Part shown: piece by piece, positions 14,363 to 22,985 of the stretch
Position numbering within the stretch: position 1 is the first letter of the stretch
Layout of the letters: each line of letters begins with the position of its first letter
Source: Taibaiella chishuiensis
GTDB taxonomy: Bacteria; Bacteroidota; Bacteroidia; Chitinophagales; Chitinophagaceae
Assembly: GCF_003014535.1 (NCBI RefSeq)
Contig: NZ_PYGD01000004.1
Coordinates: 248,001 to 312,000 of the forward strand
Direction of reading: 5' to 3'
DNA: 64,000 bases
Translations under genes and position numbers: made by a program
The notes under the pieces: model-generated
Told to the model about the DNA's origin: nothing
What the model saw: only the letters and a program-made list of their open reading frames with translations
The model's database searches: none

Positions 14363-17098
14363 TTATGCTTCGGGTTCGGCATCGGGCGCTTCTGCTTCGC
14401 CGTCTTCCGTATCCGTTGTTGGGGTAGCGTCGTCTGCGGCATCAGCGCCGTTTTCGATCACCATACCGTTTTCAGCGCCTTCTGCAACTTCTTCTTCAAT
14501 GTCCTCTTCCTGCTCCTGGATACGGGCAATAGCTGCGATAGCATCGCCTTCATCGAGGTTGATCAGTTTTACACCCTGGGTGGCCCTGCCGGCTTCGCGG
14601 ATGTGCTCTACCTTCATCCGGATTGTTACGCCGGATTTACAGGTAATCATCAGGTCATCCTTCGGATCTACCGCCAGCAAGCCTACCAGGCTACCGGTTT
14701 TATCGGTGATATTGATCGTCTTCACCCCTTTACCGCCGCGGTTGGTAATACGGTAAGAGAGGGTGTAGAGCGTTTCTTCGCCCGCTTCGTTCTTAATGCT
14801 GAGCGCTTTGGACTTGTCTTCTTCCGATGCATCGGCCGCAAGCGGCTCCAGGAAAGGCGTACGTTTACCCAGGCCTCTTTCCGACACCACGAGAATCTGT
14901 TTGGAGATATCCTCTTTAGGCAGGCAGATCATCCCGATCACTTCGTCCTGCTCGTTGTCGAGCTCGATACCGTATACACCGATGGCGCCACGGCCGGTAT
15001 CCCTTACTTTGGATTCTGGGAAGCTGATCGCGCGGCCCGATTTTACGGCCATCATGATATAACTTTCCCCGTCGGTAAGCGATACGTTCAGCAGTTCATC
15101 GCCTTCGTTAATGGTAATGGCATTCACCCCGTTCTGGCGCGGACGGCTAAAGTCTTTCAGCTTGGTTTTTTTGATAATACCCTGTTTGGTACACAGTACG
15201 ATGGAGTGGTTATTCACGAACTCTTCGTTGTCGAGGCGCGGCACGTCCACTACGGTACGGATCTTATCGTCCTGCGGTATCTGGATCAGGTTCTGGATAG
15301 CACGGCCTTTGGCGTTTTTATCCGTCTCCGGAATCTCGTATACTTTCAGCCAGAAGCAACGTCCTTTTTCGGTAAAGAACAGGAGCGTATGGTGCGTAGA
15401 CGCGATAAAGAGGTGCTCGATATAATCTTCTTCGCGGGTCTTGCCGCCCATGGCGCCACGACCGCCCCTGCGCTGCGAACGGTAGTCGGCTACAGAGGTA
15501 CGTTTGATATAACCCAGGTGGGAAATGGTGATGACTACATCTTCTTCCTCGATCAGGTCTTCGATACGCATCTCGTTGGCCAGGTACTGGATCTCGGAGC
15601 GGCGCTCGTCACCGAATTTCTTTTTCACTTCTTCCAGCTCTTCCTTAATGATGTCAAATTGCATCTCGGGACTATTCAGTACCGCTTTCAAATGGTTGAT
15701 GGTTTTCAGCAATTCTTCATATTCCGCGCGGATCTTGTCGATCTCCAGGCCGGTAAGGGTCCTTAAACGTAATTCGAGGATTGCCCTGGCTTGTATTTCG
15801 CTTAATTCGAAAGCCCCGATCAGGCCTTCGCGGGCGTCGTCCGGTGTTTTGCTTTCGCGGATGATGCGGATAGCGCGGTCGAGATCGTCGCGGGTACCGA
15901 TCACCTTCATATATCCTTCGAGGATATGGGCGCGTTTTTCGGCCTCGCGCAGTTCGTATTCCGTACGGCGGATCACCACCTCGTGGCGGAAGCTCACGAA
16001 CTCGGAGATGAGGTCTTTCAGGTTCAGGGTCTTGGGCCTGCCTTTTACCAGGGCCACGTTATTGATACCGTAGGAGGTTTGCAGTTCGCTGTATTTGTAC
16101 AGCTGGTTGATTACCACCTGGGCTACGGCATCGCGGCGCAGCTCTACCACCACGCGTGTACCTTCTTTATTGGATTCGTTACCCACATGGGTAATACCTT
16201 CGATAATCTTGTTGTTGACGAGGTAGCCGATCTTTTCGGTAAGGGCATCGCGGCTTACCTGGTAAGGTACTTCCGTAATGACGATCTGTTCTTTGCCGCT
16301 TTTGGTCGTTTCTACATTCACCTTACCCCGCAGCACTACGCGGCCGCGGCCGGTATGCATACCGGCTTTAATGCCTTCCACGCCGTATACGATACCGCCG
16401 GTAGGGAAGTCGGGCGCCTTTACGAACTTCATCAGTTCGTCTATGGTAATTTCGTTGTTGTCGATATAGGCCAGGCAACCGTCAATAACTTCACCCAGGT
16501 TATGGGGCAGCATATTGGTGGCCATACCTACGGCGATACCGCTCGACCCGTTTACCAGCAACTGGGGGATACGGGTTGGCAATACGGTAGGTTCCTTCAG
16601 GGTATCGTCGAAGTTGAGCTGAAAGTCTACCGTTTCCTTGTCCAGGTCTTCGAGCATGCTTTCTGCATAACGTTGCAGCCTGGCTTCCGTATAACGCATG
16701 GCCGCCTGCATATCGCCGTCCTGCGAACCGAAGTTACCCTGGCCGTCGATCATCATATAGCGCATGCTCCAGGGCTGCGCCATACGTACCATAGCTTCAT
16801 ACACGGAGGAGTCGCCATGGGGGTGATACTTACCCAGTACCTCACCAACCACACGCGCCGATTTCTTATGCGGCTTGTTGTGGGTCATACCGAGTTCGTT
16901 CATCGCAAACAGTACACGGCGGTGTACCGGCTTCAGGCCATCGCGCACATCGGGGAGGGCGCGGCCTACGATTACCGACATCGAGTAATCGATATACGCC
17001 GACTTCATCTGCTCTTCAATATTCACCGGTGTGATCCGGTTAACGGGGGCATTACTTCCATCTTCAGATGGCAAAATTTCGTTATTATTTTCGTCCAT
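14363..17098 (-). CDS. gyrA: DNA gyrase subunit A
   Basis: 911 residues, slightly longer than usual because of an acidic tail. It cleaves and rejoins DNA to introduce negative supercoils together with GyrB. Residues 30-500 form the breakage-reunion domain: catalytic tyrosine Tyr136 in [10 protein letters not shown], and the quinolone-resistance region [17 protein letters not shown] (93-108), in which Ser97 corresponds to E. coli Ser83 and Glu101 replaces Asp87. The C-terminal beta-pinwheel contains the GyrA box QRRGGRG, which separates GyrA from ParC. The last 45 residues are almost only Glu, Asp, Ala and Thr. It is a single-gene unit with a -7 promoter element at 17129-17122. Confidence 0.98.
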   Translation of the reverse strand: MDENNNEILPSEDGSNAPVNRITPVNIEEQMKSAYIDYSMSVIVGRALPDVRDGLKPVHRRVLFAMNELGMTHNKPHKKSARVVGEVLGKYHPHGDSSVYEAMVRMAQPWSMRYMMIDGQGNFGSQDGDMQAAMRYTEARLQRYAESMLEDLDKETVDFQLNFDDTLKEPTVLPTRIPQLLVNGSSGIAVGMATNMLPHNLGEVIDGCLAYIDNNEITIDELMKFVKAPDFPTGGIVYGVEGIKAGMHTGRGRVVLRGKVNVETTKSGKEQIVITEVPYQVSRDALTEKIGYLVNNKIIEGITHVGNESNKEGTRVVVELRRDAVAQVVINQLYKYSELQTSYGINNVALVKGRPKTLNLKDLISEFVSFRHEVVIRRTEYELREAEKRAHILEGYMKVIGTRDDLDRAIRIIRESKTPDDAREGLIGAFELSEIQARAILELRLRTLTGLEIDKIRAEYEELLKTINHLKAVLNSPEMQFDIIKEELEEVKKKFGDERRSEIQYLANEMRIEDLIEEEDVVITISHLGYIKRTSVADYRSQRRGGRGAMGGKTREEDYIEHLFIASTHHTLLFFTEKGRCFWLKVYEIPETDKNAKGRAIQNLIQIPQDDKIRTVVDVPRLDNEEFVNNHSIVLCTKQGIIKKTKLKDFSRPRQNGVNAITINEGDELLNVSLTDGESYIMMAVKSGRAISFPESKVRDTGRGAIGVYGIELDNEQDEVIGMICLPKEDISKQILVVSERGLGKRTPFLEPLAADASEEDKSKALSIKNEAGEETLYTLSYRITNRGGKGVKTINITDKTGSLVGLLAVDPKDDLMITCKSGVTIRMKVEHIREAGRATQGVKLINLDEGDAIAAIARIQEQEEDIEEEVAEGAENGMVIENGADAADDATPTTDTEDGEAEAPDAEPEA

Positions 17099-17121
17099 TA
17101 TGCATGTTTAGAAAAGGAACG

Positions 17122-17129
17122 CAAATGTA
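17122..17129 (-). promoter_or_regulatory. -7 promoter element of gyrA
   Basis: TACATTTG on the minus strand, 24 bp before the gyrA ATG. The -33 region is only weakly matched by TTTT at 17148-17145. Confidence 0.55.
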
Positions 17130-17334
17130 CGGAATTTAGGGGGTAAAACCCGTTTTTATGCCCGTTAAAAGGCATATAATTCTGGCTTGTTGAAAGAATG
17201 TTGATAAATGAAAATGTTTCCTGCTTTTTTAAATTCAGGATATTGACTTATAGTACTTTATGTGTATTGATTATTTTATATTTTTTACACTCCCGCCGAT
17301 CCAGGTCAACAACGCGTATAAACGATGAAAAACG

Positions 17335-17349
17335 GCCCATAAGGAGGGC
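17335..17349 (-). terminator. possible short terminator after lipoprotein gene
   Basis: In the minus direction GCCC-(TCCTTAT)-GGGC followed by CGTTTTT, directly after the lipoprotein stop. The stem is only 4-5 bp, so this is tentative. Confidence 0.35.
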
Positions 17350-17922
17350 TCAATAACAGCCGCAATCGAGCAGGAAGCACCGGATCACGTCATCATCCTG
17401 CTTGAACTCGCGGGCAGCCGGGTAGCGGATCACGACAGCCGCTTCGGGCGAACAGGAATGGAAGGTTGTGCTGTTGCTGCCATCGCAGAAGTAACCGGCT
17501 ACATAAAACCGGTCGTTATAATCCGGGCAGTTCTCAAATTGAACCACCTTTTCCCCGTCGAGCAGCCAGTATTCTATCGCGATCAGCTCCGACTTATACC
17601 AGAACCGGAACCGGTACCCCGACCGGATAACCTGCAGGTAGTCGCCCTTGCCGCCAAATAAACGGCTATGGTCGATCTTGCGGAATACCACTTTGTCGTC
17701 GGGAAAAAGTACGTCTTCTTTTTTACGCAATATAGCCAGCGCGTCCGTTATCGCAGAAGGGATATGGGCAAGCGGTATAACGCTATCGGCATATTCGCTT
17801 TCCCGGTAACGTTGTTCTACCAGGCCTTGTTCCCTGCCTGCTTCGGGGACTGCGTTACCGGGGTTGCTGTCGCTGCAGGCTGCCACGCAGAGCAGGGCCG
17901 GGATTAATAGTAAGCGGTTCAT
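17350..17922 (-). CDS. hypothetical lipoprotein
   Basis: 190 residues with lipobox VAAC (Cys16), so probably lipidated and periplasmic or outer-membrane anchored. No recognised domain. The C-terminal third is rich in cysteine (NCP, YFCDG, HSC, RCFLLDCGCY), which suggests disulfides and an extracytoplasmic location. The 200 bp in front have no strong promoter match. Function unknown. Confidence 0.7.
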   Translation of the reverse strand: MNRLLLIPALLCVAACSDSNPGNAVPEAGREQGLVEQRYRESEYADSVIPLAHIPSAITDALAILRKKEDVLFPDDKVVFRKIDHSRLFGGKGDYLQVIRSGYRFRFWYKSELIAIEYWLLDGEKVVQFENCPDYNDRFYVAGYFCDGSNSTTFHSCSPEAAVVIRYPAAREFKQDDDVIRCFLLDCGCY

Positions 17923-18124
17923 TGGTTATGGGTTCTTTAGCGGGGGCATAAATGCGGGTATCCCTCCAGGGAGTAACGCAGCAGGCGGGCCGCTTATTGC
18001 AGGGCAGGCCGGAAGATCGGGAGCGGGCAGGGTAAGGACATGAGGTTAAATTTGTTGCGCTTTACCAATTCATTAATGTTTGGCAATGCGTTTGTGTTGT
18101 ACCTTGCATCAAAATCTACCTCTT

Positions 18125-18676
18125 ATGTCAGTGCTTACATGGCTCATGTCGCTTTTGATGTTTGGCGGTTCGCCCAAAGGCGACGATACGGCCGATATCC
18201 CCAAAACTATTTACGAATTCAAGGTCGAATCGCTGGATGGCGGTACGATCGATTTTTCCGAGTTTAAAGGCAAAAAGATACTGGTGGTAAACACGGCTTC
18301 GAAGTGCGGCTTCACGCCCCAGTACGCCGAGCTGGAGAAGCTTTATGAAACGTACAAGGACAAACTGGTGATCGTAGGTTTCCCGGCTAACAACTTCCTG
18401 AGCCAGGAGCCGGGCGATAACAAACAGATATCCGAATTCTGCCAGAAAAATTATGGCGTAAGCTTTCCTATGGCATCGAAAATATCGGTGAAGGGTAAGA
18501 ATATGGCGCCTATTTACCGCTGGTTGACCAATAAGGATCTGAACCACTACCAGAGCAGTTCGGTAAAATGGAATTTCCAGAAATACCTGTTGAACGAGCA
18601 GGGCCAGCTGGTGGGCGTATTTTCGCCGGGCACCAAACCGCTGAGCGACGAAGTGGTGAATGCCATCAAACAATAA
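18125..18676 (+). CDS. glutathione peroxidase-family thiol peroxidase
   Basis: 183 residues from ATG 18125; an upstream extension to 18080 would put charged residues before the signal-like stretch MSVLTWLMSLLMFGG. Peroxidatic Cys is in NTASKCGFT, Gln in the QEPGDN motif, and Trp/Asn in VKWNFQKYL, giving the catalytic tetrad. The usual FPCNQF is FPANNF here, so its cysteine is lost. ISEFCQKNYGVSFP keeps the resolving cysteine of the two-Cys, thioredoxin-dependent type. It reduces hydrogen peroxide or lipid hydroperoxides, here probably in or facing the periplasm. It converges on surE. Confidence 0.88.
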   Translation: MSVLTWLMSLLMFGGSPKGDDTADIPKTIYEFKVESLDGGTIDFSEFKGKKILVVNTASKCGFTPQYAELEKLYETYKDKLVIVGFPANNFLSQEPGDNKQISEFCQKNYGVSFPMASKISVKGKNMAPIYRWLTNKDLNHYQSSSVKWNFQKYLLNEQGQLVGVFSPGTKPLSDEVVNAIKQ

Positions 18677-18699
18677 AGGTTGCTGCCTTCTTCTTAAAA

Positions 18700-18732
18700 A
18701 AATACCCTGACTTAATTAAAGTCAGGGTATTT
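18700..18732. terminator. bidirectional terminator overlapping the surE 3' end
   Basis: AAATACCCTGAC (18700-18711) pairs with GTCAGGGTATTT (18721-18732). The right arm lies inside the last codons of surE, and the T-rich flank TTCTTTT is also coding. One hairpin serves both convergent genes. Confidence 0.8.
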
Positions 18733-19488
18733 CTTTTCGAGCCATTTTTTGACATTGCTGTCGGTAAAGTCTACCCGTACCGGTACGATCGAAGCGTAAC
18801 CGGAATTAAGGGCTTCTATATCGGTGTCTTCGCCCTTGTCGCGGTTTACAAATTTACCGGTCATCCAGTAGTAGTCGCGGCCGCGGGGATCTTTACGTTT
18901 ATCGAAGTTCTCCGCCCATTTGGCATCTGCCTGGCGGCAGATCCGGATGCCTTTAAAATCTTTGGCTTTTACCTTGGGAATATTCACGTTCAGCAGGAAA
19001 TGCTCGGGCATTTCTTCCCGCAGCATGCGTTCGGCTACCTCGCGGGCTACCTTCGATGCGATCGAGAAGTCGGCATCGAAATTAAAGTCGCATAAGGAAA
19101 AACCGGCCGAGGGGATACCCTCTACCGCCGCTTCCATAGCGGCGCTCATCGTACCGGAGTAGATTACATTGATAGAGGCATTGGAGCCGTGGTTGATGCC
19201 GCTGAGGCAAATGTCGGGCTTGCGGTGCAATACAACATCGTGCGCCAGTTTTACGCAGTCTACGGGAGTACCGCTGCACTGGTAGGCTTCTACGCCTATG
19301 TCTTCAAAGATGTCGACGGCATCGAGCCGGAGGGGTTTACCGATGGTGATGGCATGACCCATACCCGATTGCGGGCTGTCGGGAGCGACCACCACTACTT
19401 TTCCAAGATCTTTTACTGCTTCGATCAGGTTTCTGATACCGGGGGCAGTTACCCCGTCGTCATTCGTGATTAAAATTACAGGTTCCAT
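18712..19488 (-). CDS. surE: 5'/3'-nucleotidase SurE
   Basis: 258 residues, the usual SurE length. The metal site is intact: ILITNDDG at the N-terminus (two Asp), the Ser of APDSPQSG and the Asn of LSGINHGSN. SurE hydrolyses 5'- and 3'-nucleoside monophosphates and short polyphosphates in stationary phase. The gene is downstream of an ABC-2 type permease gene in the same direction (42 bp gap) and may share its transcript. Confidence 0.96.
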   Translation of the reverse strand: MEPVILITNDDGVTAPGIRNLIEAVKDLGKVVVVAPDSPQSGMGHAITIGKPLRLDAVDIFEDIGVEAYQCSGTPVDCVKLAHDVVLHRKPDICLSGINHGSNASINVIYSGTMSAAMEAAVEGIPSAGFSLCDFNFDADFSIASKVAREVAERMLREEMPEHFLLNVNIPKVKAKDFKGIRICRQADAKWAENFDKRKDPRGRDYYWMTGKFVNRDKGEDTDIEALNSGYASIVPVRVDFTDSNVKKWLEKKYPDFN

Positions 19489-19530
19489 TATCTATAGGGT
19501 TACCGGTGTTTGGGTTCCGGTGTATATATT

Positions 19531-20325
19531 TTACCAATCGCTTTTTTCCAGTCTTTTGCGGCCGACCAGGTAATAAACAGCGATCCAGCATACCGAGGCC
19601 AGTACATAGGTCCAGGCTTCGGGTACGTAACGCACCTGCATGGCCATTTCCAATACCTTCGAAGCGCCGAAAGGCAGCAACTCATCGCTGCTCTGCAAGG
19701 GCAGGAAGAGGTTGCCGGCCGGGGCCTTATACCTGTAGGTCAGTACCGAGTGAATGATGACCTCTACGATAAGGCTGTAAAACATCAGGATGCCGATCGT
19801 AAGGCCGCCTCTTTTGAAGAGTACGGAAAGCAGCAGCGAAAAACCAAGGTAGTTGACGCTGAGCAGGAAGAGATAGAGTAATTTGCTGGCGTGTTCGGTA
19901 ATGGTGCCCAGGTCTACGCCGGCAATAAGCCCGGTGATAAGACCGAGCAGGGCGGTAAACAGCGTTGTGCCAGCGCTGAGGCTTAACACGACCATCCATT
20001 TGGCATGGTAGAACTGCATCCGGCTCCAGCCATCGATCACATGTTGCCGGTTGGTCCGGAACTGGTATTCGTTGGTGACCAGTATGGCCATCAGTATCGA
20101 AAGGGCGATGATAAAATAACTGGCAAAAAAACAGAGATCGTCCCATACCTGGCGAAAACTGGTGGCCTTGCCCAGCAGCGAAATGCCGCCTGCCCCGATA
20201 TTGATCAGGTTAAGGCTGATGGAGCTGTAAAACAGCAACAGGGGGACCGCAAAAAGCAGGGTCATGATCCAGAACGTGCGGTAGTGCCTGAGTTTTAGCC
20301 ACTCAATGCCCAATAGTGATCCCAT
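19531..20325 (-). CDS. ABC-2 type transporter permease
   Basis: 264 residues from ATG 20325, the start MGSLLGIEWLKLRHYRTFWI being typical of ABC-2 permeases. The open frame extends to 20370, but a -7 element at 20360-20353 lies in that extension. About six hydrophobic segments (FWIMTLLFAVPLLLFY, FIIALSILMAILV, FTALLGLITGLIAG, LYLFLLSVNYLGFSLLL, ILMFYSLIVEVII, WTYVLASVCWIAVYYLV). NEYQFRTNRQHVIDG resembles the EYxxxT segment of exporter subunits. No ATPase gene is adjacent, so its partner must be elsewhere. The substrate is unknown. Confidence 0.78.
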   Translation of the reverse strand: MGSLLGIEWLKLRHYRTFWIMTLLFAVPLLLFYSSISLNLINIGAGGISLLGKATSFRQVWDDLCFFASYFIIALSILMAILVTNEYQFRTNRQHVIDGWSRMQFYHAKWMVVLSLSAGTTLFTALLGLITGLIAGVDLGTITEHASKLLYLFLLSVNYLGFSLLLSVLFKRGGLTIGILMFYSLIVEVIIHSVLTYRYKAPAGNLFLPLQSSDELLPFGASKVLEMAMQVRYVPEAWTYVLASVCWIAVYYLVGRKRLEKSDW

Positions 20326-20352
20326 AGGTCCGGGTATTTTAGGTTTATCGCT

Positions 20353-20360
20353 CAAAGATA
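20353..20360 (-). promoter_or_regulatory. -7 promoter element of the permease gene
   Basis: TATCTTTG on the minus strand, 28 bp before the chosen ATG at 20325. It excludes the upstream ATG at 20370 as a start. Confidence 0.6.
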
Positions 20361-20410
20361 AGCGAAGCAAATCGGCAATTGATTATTTTCGTTGTTTAAT
20401 TTTTAGTTGC

Positions 20411-21028
20411 ATGAAAGGGGTTAGACGCATGATATGCTGCCTGTTATTACTGCCCGCGCTGCTTGCGGCGCAAGGCCGGGAGCGCAATATACCGATCCGG
20501 CTTAACGTGTCGGTACAGACAATGGATGATGGCGATAGCCTGATCGTTTACGACCCGGCACGGCCGCTGGTCCTGCGCGATTTTAAAGGACGCGTCGATA
20601 CGGGTTCCGATGGTGTTGCCGCTACGTTCAGCGGTATGCGGATGGCATTTTACGGCGAGGAAAAGAAGGGTGTGCTTCATGTGGATGTACAGGTGCTGGT
20701 TTATTTCGATAAAACGAAATCCTGGACCAAAAAAGAAGGACAGACGCCTGTCGTATTGGCCCATGAACAGGTTCATTTCGATATTACGGCCTGGTATGCC
20801 TGCCTCTTTATACATGCGGTAAAACGGTATCCCTTTACGCCCTCCAGGGTAAAGGAGGAACTGCGCGCGCTTAATCAAAAAATAATGGCGCAAATGCAAC
20901 AGGCGCAGTACGATTATGACCGCGAAACCCACCATGGAACCCTGCGTAAACAACAGGCGGCCTGGGCCGCAAAGGTCCGTATGCAGCTCGATGCACAGGA
21001 TTGCTACCGCGGGCTGGCGGCGCAGTAG
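20411..21028 (+). CDS. secreted DUF922-type putative zinc protease
   Basis: 205 residues from ATG 20411; the signal peptide MKGVRRMICCLLLLPALLAAQG follows directly, while the longer frame from 20306 adds unrelated residues antisense to the permease start. VLAHEQVHFDITAW has the HExxHF/D pattern of DUF922 predicted Zn-dependent proteases, with two His and a Glu. The C-terminal half is helical and Gln/Lys-rich. Location periplasm or exterior; substrate unknown. It is divergent from the permease. Confidence 0.75.
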   Translation: MKGVRRMICCLLLLPALLAAQGRERNIPIRLNVSVQTMDDGDSLIVYDPARPLVLRDFKGRVDTGSDGVAATFSGMRMAFYGEEKKGVLHVDVQVLVYFDKTKSWTKKEGQTPVVLAHEQVHFDITAWYACLFIHAVKRYPFTPSRVKEELRALNQKIMAQMQQAQYDYDRETHHGTLRKQQAAWAAKVRMQLDAQDCYRGLAAQ

Positions 21029-21061
21029 CAGGTACACAACGCCCAATCGTTGCAAATCACT

Positions 21062-21069
21062 TATCTTTG
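21062..21069 (+). promoter_or_regulatory. -7 promoter element close to a start codon
   Basis: TATCTTTG ends 6 bp before the ATG at 21076. As for the GlxA-type gene, this predicts a nearly leaderless transcript. No -33 TTG at standard spacing. Confidence 0.5.
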
Positions 21070-21075
21070 CCGCCC

Positions 21076-21732
21076 ATGCAACCGACTCTAAAACATTTCG
21101 ACGTAAGCCACTATAAAGGATTACGTGTGCCGGCCAAAATAATTTCCTACGTTTTTCACCCGGTATTTATGCCGCTTACCATGGCTATTATCGTGTCGAT
21201 CCTGAACAGTTCGGCCTTTGCCGCCATCGACCAGAAGCAACGTATGCAATGGTTTGGCAATATCGCCCTCAATACCGTATTCTTCCCCGTGATCACCGTA
21301 TTACTGATCAAAGCGGTAGGTTTTATCGAAAGCATACAGATGCGTACTATGAAGGAGCGGATCATCCCGCTGATCGGTACCATGATCTTTTACTTCTGGG
21401 CTTATCTTATCTTTAAAAACATTAACGCCCCGCTGGTGCTGCGCGTATTGCTGCTGGGCTCTTTCTGGGGTATTGTGGCCGTATTTATGGTCAATATCTT
21501 TATGAAGATCAGTATGCATACTTCTGCCGCAGGCGGCGCGCTGGGTATCCTTATCGTGCTGATGATGGTAAGCCATCTCAACCTGATGCTGCCCTTCCTG
21601 GCGGTGCTGCTGGTGGCCGGTCTTATCGGTACGGCACGTATGGTGCTGCAGGCACACCGCCCCGTAGAGATCTGGGCCGGTTATATTATCGGCATCGTGG
21701 TACAGGTCGCGGCTTATTTTTACCTGCGTTAA
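21076..21732 (+). CDS. PAP2-like integral membrane protein
   Basis: 218 residues from ATG 21076, supported by the TATCTTTG just upstream; the frame stays open to 21001 inside the previous gene. About six membrane segments. Near the C-terminus, SMHTSAAGGALG and ARMVLQAHRPVEIWAGYIIG resemble the second and third phosphatase motifs of type 2 phosphatidic acid phosphatases, but the first motif is not evident, so catalysis is unsure. Such proteins dephosphorylate lipid phosphates at the inner membrane. The assignment is tentative. Confidence 0.55.
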   Translation: MQPTLKHFDVSHYKGLRVPAKIISYVFHPVFMPLTMAIIVSILNSSAFAAIDQKQRMQWFGNIALNTVFFPVITVLLIKAVGFIESIQMRTMKERIIPLIGTMIFYFWAYLIFKNINAPLVLRVLLLGSFWGIVAVFMVNIFMKISMHTSAAGGALGILIVLMMVSHLNLMLPFLAVLLVAGLIGTARMVLQAHRPVEIWAGYIIGIVVQVAAYFYLR

Positions 21733-21751
21733 GATATAGCGTAACAATAAT

Positions 21752-21793
21752 ACAAAGCAAGAGGGCCGGTACATACCGGCCCTCTTGCTTTGT
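21752..21793. terminator. bidirectional terminator with 19-bp perfect stem
   Basis: 21752-21770 pairs without mismatch with 21775-21793 around an ACAT loop, between the PAP2-like gene and serC, which converge. Confidence 0.85.
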
Positions 21794-21895
21794 TATAAGG
21801 AGATCAGATGCCTTTAGGCAAAGCTTAGCGGGTGATAGATCATAATTCCGCTTATTAGCTATTAAACCAACACCTTCCGTATTGCCCCTGTGGAC

Positions 21896-22957
21896 TTACA
21901 CTGTTTTTTCGAAGTCGCGGATGGTATCGACCAGGCGTTCCACATCGGCCAGGCTGATGGCATTGTACAGCGAAGCGCGGAAGCCGCCTACACTGCGGTG
22001 CCCTTTAATGCCAACGATGCCCCTGGCTGCGGCAAAGTCGAGCAGTTGTTGGGTATGTTTGTCGTCATGTGCCCTGAAACATACGTTCATCCTGCTCCGG
22101 CTGCCCGGTTGTGCTACCCCGTACAACAGCGGGCTGTTGTCGATCGTGTCATAAAGCAAAGTCGCTTTTGCGATGCTTTCGTTTTCGATCGCTTCCATAC
22201 CTTTTTCCTGCATCCAGCGCAGCATCAGCATACTCGTGTAAATGGCAAATACCGGTGGTGTGTTGAGCAGGGAGTTGTTTTTCGCCATATCGCGGTAGGA
22301 GAGAATTTCGGGTAGCGCACGCTGTTGCTGATCCAGCATCGATTTGCGGATGGCGACCATCGTAACGCCCGCAGGTCCCAGGTTCTTCTGCGCTACGGCA
22401 TAGATCAGGCTGAAGGCGCTGTAGTCGATGCGGCGGCTCAGTATTTCCGAGCTCATGTCGGCAACCAGGGGTACTGTTGTTTCGGGGAAACTGTGGAACT
22501 GGGTACCGTATATGGTATTGTTGGTGGTCAGGTGCAGGTAAGCCAGGTCGCCCGGTATAGCGCCCCAGTCGGGTATATAGGTATACTGGTCGGCTTGGGA
22601 AGAGCCCAGCACACGGCTTTGGCCGTACAGGTGAGCATTGCGCAGGGCCTCTGCTGCCCAGTGTCCGCTGTCGATATATCCCGCAGTGGCCTCGCTGCCC
22701 AGGAAGTTCATCGGGATCATGCCGAACTGCAGTCGTCCGCCGCCCTGGAACCAAAGGATCTGGTAATCGTCGTTAAGGCCCAGCAGCGACAGGGCAAGGC
22801 TGTTGGCTTCTTCCAGTATGGCTTCGAATATTTTGCCGCGGTGGGGTAGTTCCAGCAGCGACAGGCCGCTATTATCGTATTCCAGTATAGCGGCCGAGGC
22901 CTGTGCCAGTACTTCGCGGGGTAGTGCGGCCGGACCCGCATCAAAATTCAGTAACAT
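21896..22957 (-). CDS. serC: phosphoserine aminotransferase
   Basis: 353 residues, normal for SerC. It transfers the amino group of glutamate to 3-phosphohydroxypyruvate in serine synthesis. The start MLLNFDAGPAALPREVL, the phosphate-binding FQGGGRLQFGMIPMNFL, the PLP lysine Lys191 in YAVAQKNLGPAG and the C-terminal GIKGHRSVGGFRASLYNA are all present. It follows radA by 28 bp in the same direction, so the two are likely co-transcribed, without obvious functional link. Confidence 0.96.
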   Translation of the reverse strand: MLLNFDAGPAALPREVLAQASAAILEYDNSGLSLLELPHRGKIFEAILEEANSLALSLLGLNDDYQILWFQGGGRLQFGMIPMNFLGSEATAGYIDSGHWAAEALRNAHLYGQSRVLGSSQADQYTYIPDWGAIPGDLAYLHLTTNNTIYGTQFHSFPETTVPLVADMSSEILSRRIDYSAFSLIYAVAQKNLGPAGVTMVAIRKSMLDQQQRALPEILSYRDMAKNNSLLNTPPVFAIYTSMLMLRWMQEKGMEAIENESIAKATLLYDTIDNSPLLYGVAQPGSRSRMNVCFRAHDDKHTQQLLDFAAARGIVGIKGHRSVGGFRASLYNAISLADVERLVDTIRDFEKTV

Positions 22958-22985
22958 GTCTATGCGTATTTAACGTGTTGTTGGT

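Noticed and set aside
14603-17146. Long antisense open frames opposite gyrA (387 and 406 residues)
   Set aside because: They are shadows of gyrA codon bias: no homology, no start context, and gyrA is a certain gene.
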